A DNA stretch of 64,000 bases, taken from Cellulophaga sp. F20128. Lineage in GTDB: Bacteria; Bacteroidota; Bacteroidia; Flavobacteriales; Flavobacteriaceae. A model generated the notes under the pieces. That model made no database searches. It was not told the DNA's origin and was given only the letters and a program-made list of their open reading frames with translations. The stretch covers positions 124,001-188,000 of the forward strand of contig NZ_JALKBA010000006.1 in NCBI RefSeq assembly GCF_023015805.1, given 5' to 3'. Of the stretch, positions 43,368 to 52,007 are shown in pieces (the first letter of the stretch is position 1; the number at the start of each line of letters is the position of its first letter). Position numbers and translations under genes: made by a program.

Positions 43368-44365
43368 GCTTTAAAAAATAACTTAGGAAATAATTCTTGG
43401 GCTGTCCTTTTACTTGCAGCTAAAACAAGGGTGGATTTAATAAATCCATACCCATAGCCAACAAATTGTATGCCAACCGCTACTACAGATAGCAAGGCTA
43501 TGGCTAATTTTTTATTTTTCAACAAAGAGTCAATAAAAATACCTCCAAAATACACCCCATAAGCATACATAAACCAAGGAAATCCTATTAAAAGAGCAAC
43601 TAAAGCCCCTAGAAACCCAAAGCAAAATAAAGCTGGAAACCAATAGGTAACCTTAGCAGTTTCAGGATGCCATTTGTTTAAGATAGGACGCACCATTCCA
43701 AATTTATGAACCTGCGTATAAAACTTATTCCAATCTATTCTGCGTTTGTGATATACGTAAGCTTCCGGAATAAGTTTGGTAGCAAACCCATTGTCCCAGA
43801 TCCGTATCGTAAGATCTGGGTCTTCCCCGGGATGAATATTACCATAACCTCCTGTTTTTTCAAAAGCTATTTTTGATATACCCATATTAAAACTACGAGG
43901 CTGAAACTTATTCACTGACTTTTTACCGCCGCGAATACCACCGGTGGTCCAAAAAGACGTCATGGCGTAGTTAATGGCTTTTTGCACCGTAGAAAAAGAG
44001 GCATGTGCTGCATCGGGGCCCCCGTAACAATCGACATACTCCGTTTGTAGGGATTTTTCTGCAGTTTCCAAATAATGAGGAGGCAAAATACAATCTGAGT
44101 CTAGTACTATAAAGTAATTCCCTTTGGCCTTACCCATTCCATAATTTCTAGAATCGCCCGGACCAGAGTTTTCTTTTTTATAATACGTTATAGGCAATTC
44201 TGAAAAACGCGCAACCTCCTCTTCTGAACTAATTGTAGAACCATCTTCGATTATTACAATTTCAAAAGGCTTCGCATAGGTTTGTTTTTCCAGACTTTCT
44301 AGCAACTCCCTAATTTCATTAGGCCTATTATATACCGGAACTATAAAAGAAAATAAAAAATCCAT
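43364..44365 (-). CDS. Family 2 glycosyltransferase with C-terminal membrane region
   Basis: The 333-residue protein starts MDFLFSFIVPVYNRPNEIRE, a GT-A fold entry, and has FEIVIIEDGST, GPGDSRNYGMGKA and FIVLDSDCILP (the DxD metal site), then NMGISKIAFEKTGGYG and HPGEDPDLTIRIWDNG. Three membrane helices follow in the last 100 residues. It transfers a sugar to a membrane-linked acceptor; the sugar is unknown. It overlaps the YbbR gene by four bases and is the first gene after the fabI terminator, so it may begin an operon GT2-YbbR-coaE. Confidence 0.92.
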   Translation of the reverse strand: MDFLFSFIVPVYNRPNEIRELLESLEKQTYAKPFEIVIIEDGSTISSEEEVARFSELPITYYKKENSGPGDSRNYGMGKAKGNYFIVLDSDCILPPHYLETAEKSLQTEYVDCYGGPDAAHASFSTVQKAINYAMTSFWTTGGIRGGKKSVNKFQPRSFNMGISKIAFEKTGGYGNIHPGEDPDLTIRIWDNGFATKLIPEAYVYHKRRIDWNKFYTQVHKFGMVRPILNKWHPETAKVTYWFPALFCFGFLGALVALLIGFPWFMYAYGVYFGGIFIDSLLKNKKLAIALLSVVAVGIQFVGYGYGFIKSTLVLAASKRTAQELFPKLFFKA

Positions 44366-44384
44366 TTCTTATTACTGTAAACAT

Positions 44385-44412
44385 AAAAGCCACCCATAAA
44401 AGGATGGCTTTT
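44385..44412 (-). terminator. Terminator of fabI
   Basis: On the minus strand AAAGCCATCC pairs with GGGTGGCTTT (one G-T pair) around a short loop, followed by a T-containing tract. It lies about 17 bases past the fabI stop at 44429. Confidence 0.75.
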
Positions 44413-44428
44413 ACCTATTTATAATCAT

Positions 44429-45244
44429 TTATTCTTCTGTAAATCGCTCAATAACTTCTTGACTTACGCCAGTATTAGAAAAACCACCGTCATGGAATAA
44501 GTTTTGCATCGTTACTTTTTTTGTCAAATCTGAAAACAAAGACACTGTATAATCTGCACAATCTTGAGCCGTTGCGTTTCCTAAGGGAGACATTTTGTCT
44601 GCATATTCAATAAAACCTCCAAACCCCTTAACCCCTTGCCCTGCTGTTGTAGGCGTTGGAGACTGAGAAATTGTATTTACGCGTACTTGTTTTTCTTTTC
44701 CAAAGAAATAGCCAAAACTACGGGCAACAGACTCTAAATAAGCTTTATTATCTGCCATATCATTATAATCTGGAAAGGTTCGCTGTGCAGCCATATAGGT
44801 TAAAGCAACAATACTCCCCCATTGGTTCATAGCATCAGCTTTGTATAAACTTTGCATAACCTTATGAAAAGACAGTGCTGAAACATCCCAACCTTTGGCT
44901 GTGAAATCATATTTCTCATCGGTATAGGCACGCCCTTTTCTTACGTTGACAGACATTCCAATAGAATGCAGTACAAAATCCAATTTACCTCCTAAAATCT
45001 CAGTAGCCTTAGCCACCAAATTATTTAAATCTTCTTCACTTGTTGCATCTGCAGGAATAATTTCTGAACCTGTCTTCGCTGCTAATTCATTAATTTGCCC
45101 CATACGCATTGCGATAGGCGCATTTGTCAACACAAAAGTACCACCTTCTGCATGTACTCTTTCTGCTGTTTTCCAAGCTATTGAATTTTCATCCAATGCT
45201 CCAAAAATAATACCTCTTTTTCCTTTTAATAAATTGTATGCCAT
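44429..45244 (-). CDS. fabI: Enoyl-[acyl-carrier-protein] reductase (NADH)
   Basis: The 271-residue protein has the NADH-binding turn (MAYNLLKGKRGIIFGALDEN), then LDFVLHSIGMS, TYMAAQRTFPDYNDMADNK with the catalytic Tyr-x6-Lys, and SQSPTPTTAGQGVKGFGGF, the substrate-loop motif of FabI in Bacteroidota. It carries out the last reduction of each fatty-acid elongation cycle. A single gene with its own terminator; a weak TATCTTTA -7-like box lies about 30 bases upstream. Confidence 0.97.
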   Translation of the reverse strand: MAYNLLKGKRGIIFGALDENSIAWKTAERVHAEGGTFVLTNAPIAMRMGQINELAAKTGSEIIPADATSEEDLNNLVAKATEILGGKLDFVLHSIGMSVNVRKGRAYTDEKYDFTAKGWDVSALSFHKVMQSLYKADAMNQWGSIVALTYMAAQRTFPDYNDMADNKAYLESVARSFGYFFGKEKQVRVNTISQSPTPTTAGQGVKGFGGFIEYADKMSPLGNATAQDCADYTVSLFSDLTKKVTMQNLFHDGGFSNTGVSQEVIERFTEE

Positions 45245-45308
45245 TTGCTATTTCTTTTGGTAATTATAAGACCGTAAAGATATTCAAAAAAAAACGAAAA
45301 CTACACCC

Positions 45309-46961
45309 CTAGTTTAGCAACTGTTTTGCATGTGCAATGGCCGAATCTGATAAATCTTTACCTCCTAACATCTCTGCCAATTCTACGACCCTATCCGCTG
45401 CAGAAAGTTGTTTCATTTTGGTATGGGTTACGTTATCCTTATCCTCTTTATACACTTTAAAATGATGATTCCCTTTGGATGCTACTTGAGGCAAGTGTGT
45501 AATCGAGAAAATTTGCATCGTTTCGCTCATTTCCTGCATAATACTTCCCATTTTGTTTGATATTTCTCCAGATACCCCAGTATCGATCTCATCAAACATC
45601 AAGGTAGGTAGGTGTTCATACTTTGCTAAAACTGCTTTTATAGCCAACATGATCCGCGAAAGTTCGCCGCCAGAAGCCACTTTTCTTAATTCACCAAAAG
45701 CAGATCCCTTATTGGCAGAAAATTGAAACACCAGCTCATCCTTGCCATTGTACACAAAATTTGAGGTCTCATTGATTTCAATCTTAAAAACCGCACTCGG
45801 CATTCCCAAGGCTCCCAAAATTGTCTCTAACTGCTGTTTTAACTCGGGTATAATTCCCTTTCTGCGTTTTGATATCGTTGCACACAAATTGTTTAACGAT
45901 TTTTCTTTCGCTTTTACTACGAGCTCCTTTTCTTTAATAGTCGCATCTATGTTTTCAGTAGCATCTACTTTAACTGCTATTTCTTCCTTAATTCGGATCA
46001 ATTCTGCTATCTCCAATACACTGTGCTTCTTTTGTAAATCATACAACAACTGCAACTTTGTATTTACTTCTTCCAATACTTTAGGGCTTGCCTCTATTTT
46101 ATTCTCTAACCTCCCTAATTCTTCAAAAATATCATCGACCTCTATATAAACCGACTGTACACGGTCGTTTAAGGCCGAAAATTGACTTCCATATCCTGCC
46201 AATTTACTTGAAACTTGTTTCAATTCTACCAACAGATGCAATATGCCAATTTGCTCATCAGACAATAGTTGATGCCCTTTAGACAGCTGTTCCATAATGT
46301 TTTCTACATTATTTAACTGCTCATATTGCTCTTCCAATTCTTCTAGTATACCCTCCTTTAATGGGGCATTTTCTAATTCTTGCAACAAAAAGGTATTGTA
46401 GTCGTGCTCTTTTATTCCTTCTTGTTTTGCTTGAATTAATTTTTCCAAGGCTTTGCTTTCTTTTTTTAAAAGCACCCAATCATTGGCATATTCTCGCAAT
46501 AGATCTCCATTGGCAGCTAATCCGTCTATAACTTTAAATTGATAGGCATTATCCCCCAATTGTGCCGTTTGATTCTGCGAATGCACATCAATTAAACTGT
46601 CACCTAAGGCAGACAATACCGATAAATTTACAGGAGAATCGTTTATAAATGCTCTCGATTTACCACTCGGTAATATCTCGCGCCTAATAATGGTGTTTTC
46701 CTCATAGTCTAGGTCATTTTCCTTAAAAAAAGAGATAAGATCATATTTGGCAATTGAAAAGTCGGCCTCAATGACACACTTTTGTTCTTCATCTCTGAGC
46801 GATGACAAATCTGCACGTTTCCCTAACACCAATGCCAATCCACCTAATAAAATAGATTTACCAGCGCCAGTTTCCCCTGTAATAACAGTAAAACCATTGG
46901 TAAAAGACACATGTAAATGGTCTATTAAAGCGTAATTTTTTATAGAAAGTGATACTAACAA
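45309..46961 (-). CDS. recN: DNA repair protein RecN
   Basis: The 550-residue SMC-like protein has an N-terminal Walker A (VITGETGAGKSILLGGLALV), a long coiled coil in the middle (about 150-370), and a C-terminal ABC signature (KVASGGELSRIMLAIKAVL) with Walker B (PTLMFDEIDTGVSG). RecN supports double-strand-break repair. Upstream lies a -7 box at 46984-46991. It sits at the end of the BamD/rpoZ/coaBC/DUF4835 block, an arrangement common in the Flavobacteriaceae. Confidence 0.97.
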   Translation of the reverse strand: MLVSLSIKNYALIDHLHVSFTNGFTVITGETGAGKSILLGGLALVLGKRADLSSLRDEEQKCVIEADFSIAKYDLISFFKENDLDYEENTIIRREILPSGKSRAFINDSPVNLSVLSALGDSLIDVHSQNQTAQLGDNAYQFKVIDGLAANGDLLREYANDWVLLKKESKALEKLIQAKQEGIKEHDYNTFLLQELENAPLKEGILEELEEQYEQLNNVENIMEQLSKGHQLLSDEQIGILHLLVELKQVSSKLAGYGSQFSALNDRVQSVYIEVDDIFEELGRLENKIEASPKVLEEVNTKLQLLYDLQKKHSVLEIAELIRIKEEIAVKVDATENIDATIKEKELVVKAKEKSLNNLCATISKRRKGIIPELKQQLETILGALGMPSAVFKIEINETSNFVYNGKDELVFQFSANKGSAFGELRKVASGGELSRIMLAIKAVLAKYEHLPTLMFDEIDTGVSGEISNKMGSIMQEMSETMQIFSITHLPQVASKGNHHFKVYKEDKDNVTHTKMKQLSAADRVVELAEMLGGKDLSDSAIAHAKQLLN

Positions 46962-46983
46962 TTTGCGTAATTAAAGATTACAT

Positions 46984-46991
46984 CAAATATA
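46984..46991 (-). promoter_or_regulatory. Bacteroidota -7 box for recN
   Basis: Minus-strand TATATTTG fits TAnnTTTG and ends 22 bases before the recN ATG at 46961. It implies that recN can be transcribed apart from the upstream DUF4835 gene. Confidence 0.5.
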
Positions 46992-47016
46992 AATATAATA
47001 TAAAAGGAAGTGCAGG

Positions 47017-47907
47017 TTAATATTTTATTTTATTCCAAGTACTGGAATAAAATGGAGCGGCACTATTTAAAGTTTCTTTTAATTTTACAACATCCATTTT
47101 AGGGCCGTCTGAAAAAACATTTACAATTTCTTCGGATTTAGCATCAAAAAAAGTCTGCAACAAAAAGGCATTCGGTCTCCGCTTTGCCATAGTCCCTAAA
47201 AGTCGGATTGAACCAGAAACCACTTGCTTACCCGAACTATTGTTATCTGCCAACACATCCATACCTTTTCTATGGTAATTATACATTGCCACTCTAAACT
47301 CTCGATAGGTATTTGATAAAATATTATCTACCAATTCAAAACGAGTCCGCTCACTTGCAGATTTACTCCATCCTGCAGAATTATTCCCCTGCGCTTGCGT
47401 AACAATAGCTTGTGCTTTTTTAAAATACTCGGTTCCTCCTTCTAAGGCAAACGTATCAGCGTCTAAACCAAGCATAACATATGCATAATAAGACAATACT
47501 CCTACCAGGTTAGAATCGAATGTATTTTCACTAAATACAACCGGCTGAAACTCTATGTAAAAGAAATTAAACTGATTGTCCTTGTAATTAAAGATTGGGG
47601 TTTCGTAGGAGGTGTTAAAAACAGGCCTAGACGATTGTATTTGAATATCTGCTGTAAATCTATTTGACTCGTATTCTGAGACCGTGATAAACATCCTTGC
47701 ATTAACGCGCTCCTGATCTTTGTAGATGCGATTAGACCATTTGGTCTTATTCATGAAATCATTAAGCGAACGTTCTAAAGTCTTAAAAACTTGCTGATTT
47801 GTCTGACCAACTTGATCTGAGTTTATGGTTACCGTACAGTTCAGTTCTTGAGCATTCGCTGGGGTGAAAATAGCCAAACAAAAAAGTGCGAGTACGAGTC
47901 TATACAT
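47017..47907 (-). CDS. DUF4835 family exported protein
   Basis: The 296-residue protein has a signal peptide (MYRLVLALFCLAIFTPANAQ) and no membrane segment afterwards. Phrases such as LNCTVTINSDQVGQTNQQVF, FNFFYIEFQPVVFSENTFDS and YYAYVMLGLDADTFALEGG are characteristic of DUF4835, a Bacteroidota-specific family without known function that is found next to coaBC and recN. Its start overlaps the coaBC end by eight bases. Its role, maybe in the envelope, is not established. Confidence 0.92.
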   Translation of the reverse strand: MYRLVLALFCLAIFTPANAQELNCTVTINSDQVGQTNQQVFKTLERSLNDFMNKTKWSNRIYKDQERVNARMFITVSEYESNRFTADIQIQSSRPVFNTSYETPIFNYKDNQFNFFYIEFQPVVFSENTFDSNLVGVLSYYAYVMLGLDADTFALEGGTEYFKKAQAIVTQAQGNNSAGWSKSASERTRFELVDNILSNTYREFRVAMYNYHRKGMDVLADNNSSGKQVVSGSIRLLGTMAKRRPNAFLLQTFFDAKSEEIVNVFSDGPKMDVVKLKETLNSAAPFYSSTWNKIKY

Positions 47908-49105
47908 TGATTTTTAAGATAATTTCGTTTATGATATCTAAAGCAACATCTGCCTTGGTCTTTAGTTCAAACGTTTTTATATCCAAATTCTTATCTATGA
48001 TGGTAATTTTATTGGTCGATTTACCAAAACCAGCTCCTGTATCATTCAAAGAATTTAATACAATAAGGTCTAAATTCTTCTTTTTCAACTTTTTAGAAGC
48101 GTTTTCAACCTCATTTTCCGTTTCTAAGGCAAAACCCACTAAAAACTGATGCTTTTTTTCTTGTCCTAAGGAGTACAAAATATCTTTGGTTTTCACCAAT
48201 TCTATCTGAAATTCTGCATCATTTTTCTTTATTTTCTGAACTGCTACTGTTTTGGGTTTATAATCTGCAACAGCGGCTGCACCTATAGCTATATCCACAG
48301 CCCCATAATAGTGATGAACAGCGGTATACATCTCTTCGGCTGAAGTAACTTTTACAAGCTTTATATGGTCATGTTCCAGATGCAGATGTGTAGGTCCAGA
48401 AATCAAAATTACAGTTGCTCCAGAATTAGCAGCTGCTTTGGCTAACTCAAAGCCCATTTTCCCCGAAGAGTGATTCCCAATAAACCGAACAGGATCAATG
48501 GCCTCGTAGGTGGGTCCGGCTGTAATTAGCACTTTTTTACCCTCCAGCGGCAAGCCATTGTGTAAAAACTGTTTTATAAAAGCAACAATATCTTCTGGCT
48601 CAGCCATTCTACCTTCACCATGTAATCCACTTGCTAATTCTCCACTACCTACAGGTATCATTAAATTACCAAAGGACAATAATTTATCAAAGGAGGTTTG
48701 TGTTGATGGATGCTTGTACATATCCAAATCCATTGCTGGCGCAAAAAATACAGGACATTTCGCAGAAAGGTAGGTAGCCATTAATAAGTTGTCACAGCTT
48801 CCATACGCCATTTTAGACAAGGTATTGGCTGTAGCCGGTGCAATAATCATAAGATCTGCCCACAACCCCATTTCAACGTGGTTGTTCCAAGAAGTGCCTG
48901 CCTCATCATTAGCCACAAAGGATGAAACCACCGGGTTTTTAGACAAGGTAGCTAAAGTAAGAGGGGAAACAAAAGAGCTGGCGCTATCTGTTAAAATCAC
49001 TTTAACATTAGCGCCAGCTTTTATGAGTAAACGAACAAGAAATGTTGTTTTATATGCGGCTATTCCCCCAGTAATTCCTAAAAGAATATTTTTACCACTT
49101 AGCAT
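47900..49105 (-). CDS. coaBC: Bifunctional phosphopantothenoylcysteine decarboxylase/phosphopantothenate-cysteine ligase
   Basis: The 401-residue protein has an N-terminal flavin-dependent decarboxylase (GKNILLGITGGIAAYKTTFL, IIAPATANTLSKMAYGSCDN, FFAPAMDLDMY) and, from about residue 185, the CTP-dependent ligase (VLITAGPTYEAIDPVRFIGN, HSSGKMGFELAKAA, GAAAVADYKPK). Together they make 4'-phosphopantetheine from phosphopantothenate and Cys. It follows rpoZ by two bases and overlaps the DUF4835 gene. Confidence 0.97.
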   Translation of the reverse strand: MLSGKNILLGITGGIAAYKTTFLVRLLIKAGANVKVILTDSASSFVSPLTLATLSKNPVVSSFVANDEAGTSWNNHVEMGLWADLMIIAPATANTLSKMAYGSCDNLLMATYLSAKCPVFFAPAMDLDMYKHPSTQTSFDKLLSFGNLMIPVGSGELASGLHGEGRMAEPEDIVAFIKQFLHNGLPLEGKKVLITAGPTYEAIDPVRFIGNHSSGKMGFELAKAAANSGATVILISGPTHLHLEHDHIKLVKVTSAEEMYTAVHHYYGAVDIAIGAAAVADYKPKTVAVQKIKKNDAEFQIELVKTKDILYSLGQEKKHQFLVGFALETENEVENASKKLKKKNLDLIVLNSLNDTGAGFGKSTNKITIIDKNLDIKTFELKTKADVALDIINEIILKINV

Positions 49106-49107
49106 TT

Positions 49108-49440
49108 CTATAAGTCTTTCGCTGTATTCCTATGGTATATTCTATCTTCTAACCACTCTGTTACTGCCAAAGCATGTGGCTTAGGAAGTTTTTCGTAAAA
49201 CTTAGAAACCTCTATTTGCTCTTTGTTTTCAAAAACCTCATCCAAACTATCATTGTACGTTGCAAATTCTTCTAATTTTTCTAAAAGCTCTTTTTTAATA
49301 TCAGCATTAATCTGAATTGCTCTTTTAGAAACTATTGAAATTGCTTCATATATGTTACCTGTAGCTGCATCAAACTCATTTTTATTAATGGTTGTTGTAG
49401 ATACATCTGCCTTTGAATTTTTCAAATCGTTCATATTCAT
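49108..49440 (-). CDS. rpoZ: RNA polymerase omega subunit
   Basis: The 110-residue protein (49440 start; a second Met two codons later also works) matches the Bacteroidota RpoZ-like family: DAATGNIYEAISIVSKRAIQ with the helical core, then a Glu-rich extension and KPHALAVTEWLEDRIYHR at the end. The position between bamD and coaBC is the usual one in the family. It helps RNA polymerase assembly. Confidence 0.9.
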   Translation of the reverse strand: MNMNDLKNSKADVSTTTINKNEFDAATGNIYEAISIVSKRAIQINADIKKELLEKLEEFATYNDSLDEVFENKEQIEVSKFYEKLPKPHALAVTEWLEDRIYHRNTAKDL

Positions 49441-49453
49441 AGCTTAAATATAT

Positions 49454-50266
49454 TTATTTTGTGTAATTTTCTAATTCTTTATCAATCTTTTCCACAAGGT
49501 TATCGGCCTTTTTAGCGTACTTGGTATCAGGAAAATATTTTAGTAATGTATTGTAAGCGGTTTTTGCATCCTTTAAACGCCCTTCTTTTTTTCGAGGGGT
49601 ACTGTTTAATGCCAAGTTAGATGCTGCAGCTGTCTTGTAATACAAAGCATCTTCTCTATATACCGATCCTGGATTATCTATAACAAAGTTATCTAAAGCC
49701 TTTATGGCTGAAATAGAATGTTCTAAGGTATAAAATTCTCCTAGTTTGGTAAACTGCTTCCCTATCTCTAACGCTTTCTTTTCCTTTTTTGTTGTTAGCT
49801 CCTGAGCAATTTCATTGGCAGCAGCTAAATATTCAGAATCTGGGTAGGTATTAATAAAGTTTTGCAACTTTAATAGGGCTTTGTCCGTATCTGTTTGGTC
49901 TAAGGAATACACGGGAGACAAGTGATAATAGCTCTTAGCACTCATAAATGAAGCTTCTTGTGCTTTTTCACTTCGAGGATATGCTTTTAAAAATCGCTCA
50001 AATTGGTAACCAGCATCGTTGTACTGTCCTATTTCATAGTAGGTATTCGCAAAAAAGAACATAACACGTTCTCCTTGTGGCTTTCCAACATATTTTGGCG
50101 CTATTTGCTCAAACAAACGATTAGCTCTTTTAAAATCGCCATCATTATAAAACTTTTCAGCGAGCTCATACTTGACCTTTACTTCTTCATTTTTTAGAGC
50201 TTGTTGGTACTCATTACATGAAACCAACACTACTACTAACGTCAAAAGGGGTATTAATTTCTTCAT
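49454..50266 (-). CDS. bamD: Outer membrane assembly lipoprotein BamD
   Basis: I use the Met at 50266 (MKKLIPLLTLVVVLVSCNEY), giving 270 residues with a classical lipoprotein signal; the longer start at 50278 lies only four bases after the -7 box (50283-50290). The mature protein is a row of TPR helices (YELAEKFYNDGDFKRANRLF, ANTYYEIGQYNDAGYQFERF, AAANEIAQELTTKKEKKALE). BamD supports insertion of outer-membrane proteins with BamA. It begins the bamD-rpoZ-coaBC-DUF4835 unit. Confidence 0.94.
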   Translation of the reverse strand: MKKLIPLLTLVVVLVSCNEYQQALKNEEVKVKYELAEKFYNDGDFKRANRLFEQIAPKYVGKPQGERVMFFFANTYYEIGQYNDAGYQFERFLKAYPRSEKAQEASFMSAKSYYHLSPVYSLDQTDTDKALLKLQNFINTYPDSEYLAAANEIAQELTTKKEKKALEIGKQFTKLGEFYTLEHSISAIKALDNFVIDNPGSVYREDALYYKTAAASNLALNSTPRKKEGRLKDAKTAYNTLLKYFPDTKYAKKADNLVEKIDKELENYTK

Positions 50267-50282
50267 TCTTAAAAACATTTTG

Positions 50283-50290
50283 CAAAATTA
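50283..50290 (-). promoter_or_regulatory. Bacteroidota -7 box for the bamD operon
   Basis: Minus-strand TAATTTTG matches exactly. Its position puts the expected transcript start at about the ATG at 50278, which favours the ATG at 50266 as the true start. Confidence 0.55.
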
Positions 50291-50408
50291 GTGATTCTAT
50301 ACGGATATAAAAAACATTTTTATAGTGCTAAAATAGTAATGTGAAAATAGTTGAACGAAGTTTTTGGCTAAGTTTTAACTTAAAATCCATTTAAACGGGC
50401 AAATAAAT

Positions 50409-51323
50409 CTAAACTAGCTCTTTTTTAAAGTTGTTCATATATGCATTTAGTTTCGACTTTAAATCGTCAGAAGCCTCAATTAAAGGGAGCCTCACCTTAG
50501 CTGATGCAAGATTCAGATTTTCAAAGATTGCTTTTATCCCCGCTGGATTTCCCTCTCTGAAAATCAAGTCAATTCCCTCATGCATTGCTTGGTACAATTG
50601 CTGTGCTGCCGCTGCTCTATCTTCTAGACCCACCGCTATCATTTTAGAAAACTCTGCTGGTATACCCTGTCCAATTACAGATATAACTCCCGATCCTCCC
50701 GCTAAAACCGTAGCAAGTGCGGTAGCATCATCCCCAGAGATAACCATAAAATCTGTGGGTTTCTCTTTTAAAATGGATAGAATTTGAACCATATCACCAC
50801 TAGCTTCCTTTATTGCAATTATATTGCTACAGTCTTTGGCCAATCTAAGTGTTGTATCGGCGGTCATATTACTACCAGTCCTGCCAGGGACATTATAAAC
50901 GATAACAGGTTTAGGTGAAGCTGCAGAAATGGCTTTAAAATGCTGATAAATGCCTTCTTGAGTTGGTCTATTGTAGTATGGTGACACCGATAGTATTGCA
51001 ACAAAATCGCTTAAATCCCTCTCTTTTAATTCGGCTACAACCGCCATAGTATTGTTGCCACCCACTCCCAGAACCAAAGGTAATCTCCCTGCATTCACAG
51101 ATACAACAGTGTCGATCACCAATTGCTTTTCATTTGAGGTTAACGTAGCTGGTTCTCCTGTAGTTCCAAGTACCACTAAATAATTTACTCCATTAGAAAT
51201 AGTATACTCAACAATATTCCTTAAGGCTGTAACATCTACAGATAAATCTTCTTTAAAAGGCGTAATAAGTGCAACGCCAGTACCAACCAATTCCTTCACT
51301 TGTTTAATCTTTAATATTATCAC
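50409..51323 (-). CDS. dapA: 4-hydroxy-tetrahydrodipicolinate synthase
   Basis: The 304-residue TIM-barrel protein has the family's motifs: [45 protein letters not shown] (active-site Tyr and Arg), and [11 protein letters not shown] (the Schiff-base Lys). It condenses pyruvate with aspartate semialdehyde in lysine and diaminopimelate synthesis. It starts 26 bases after the small gene at 51350; both may be co-transcribed. Confidence 0.97.
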   Translation of the reverse strand: MIILKIKQVKELVGTGVALITPFKEDLSVDVTALRNIVEYTISNGVNYLVVLGTTGEPATLTSNEKQLVIDTVVSVNAGRLPLVLGVGGNNTMAVVAELKERDLSDFVAILSVSPYYNRPTQEGIYQHFKAISAASPKPVIVYNVPGRTGSNMTADTTLRLAKDCSNIIAIKEASGDMVQILSILKEKPTDFMVISGDDATALATVLAGGSGVISVIGQGIPAEFSKMIAVGLEDRAAAAQQLYQAMHEGIDLIFREGNPAGIKAIFENLNLASAKVRLPLIEASDDLKSKLNAYMNNFKKELV

Positions 51324-51349
51324 TAAAGAACCTAGTTATACCCTAGACC

Positions 51350-51886
51350 CTATTTAATCTCCCCTAAAACTGAAAGATACTTTCTCAGTTCATTTTTAAA
51401 AATGTTAAAATCCGTTATTGGTGTATTCAAGATTAAATCATTTAAATTTTTGTCAATCTCCCCAAAGCCTACTTTAATTCTAGCCTTAGATTGCAACGTC
51501 ATTAATTGCAATACCAAATTATCATCCGTATAATAACTTATGAGTATATCATACTCTTTACTTAAAAACTCTAATGCGTAACTATTCACAATCTTACCGC
51601 CCCAACCCAAATCATTCTCCGAAAAAACTGGTGTAGCATAGGGTGAATTCTTGTCTTGTTCCTTTTTATAGCCAATAATTTTTAACCCGTTTGGCTGTAA
51701 AGAAAACTCCGTAATAAACTGATTAAACATCGCGGCGTCTTTTACCCTGTCTAAATCTACAATACAGCCTATTTTACGCACCCCCTTATTAACCCTTGAA
51801 CAAGCTACTTTATTCTTCTTGCTCTGATTGAGGTATTTTAATCCTGCTTTACGCTTAAATTTATCTTTAATGCCTTTTAAAAACAT
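51350..51886 (-). CDS. DUF6913-like protein of unknown function
   Basis: The 178-residue protein starts MFLKGIKDKFKRKAGLKYLN, a basic amphipathic N-terminus, followed by an alpha/beta domain (VRKIGCIVDLDRVKDAAMFN, LQPNGLKIIGYKKEQ, KIVNSYALEFLSKEYDILIS, KARIKVGFGEIDKNLNDLIL). I associate it with DUF6913, a Flavobacteriia family, but only from memory of its form. It lies upstream of dapA on the same strand. A -7 box (51904-51911) with an overlapping inverted repeat precedes it. Confidence 0.72.
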   Translation of the reverse strand: MFLKGIKDKFKRKAGLKYLNQSKKNKVACSRVNKGVRKIGCIVDLDRVKDAAMFNQFITEFSLQPNGLKIIGYKKEQDKNSPYATPVFSENDLGWGGKIVNSYALEFLSKEYDILISYYTDDNLVLQLMTLQSKARIKVGFGEIDKNLNDLILNTPITDFNIFKNELRKYLSVLGEIK

Positions 51887-51892
51887 GTACTT

Positions 51893-51912
51893 TTACATTT
51901 ACACAAATGTAA
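51893..51912. promoter_or_regulatory. Inverted repeat overlapping the -7 box of the 51886 gene
   Basis: TTACATTT and AAATGTAA (8+4+8) form a perfect inverted repeat. Its right arm on the plus strand contains the -7 box TACATTTG (minus strand, 51904-51911) 17 bases before the ATG. A second box TATCTTTG (51936-51943, minus) is also possible. A protein bound here would block the promoter. Confidence 0.45.
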
Positions 51913-51972
51913 TTATTATCTACCACAATTTAACGCAAAGATAGGCAGCAAGATACTATTAAATATACAACA

Positions 51973-51994
51973 TTTTGTTATAAATATAACAAAA
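51973..51994. promoter_or_regulatory. Perfect 22-bp palindrome immediately upstream of fdhD
   Basis: Arms TTTTGTTATA and TATAACAAAA are separated by AA; the right end lies 13 bases before the fdhD ATG at 52008. No T tract follows and the position is before the gene, so it is best read as an operator for a dimeric regulator. It is too AT-rich to name a regulator family with confidence (Crp/Fnr, Rrf2 or TetR types would all suit). Confidence 0.6.
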
Positions 51995-52007
51995 CACTCA
52001 TAAGCCA

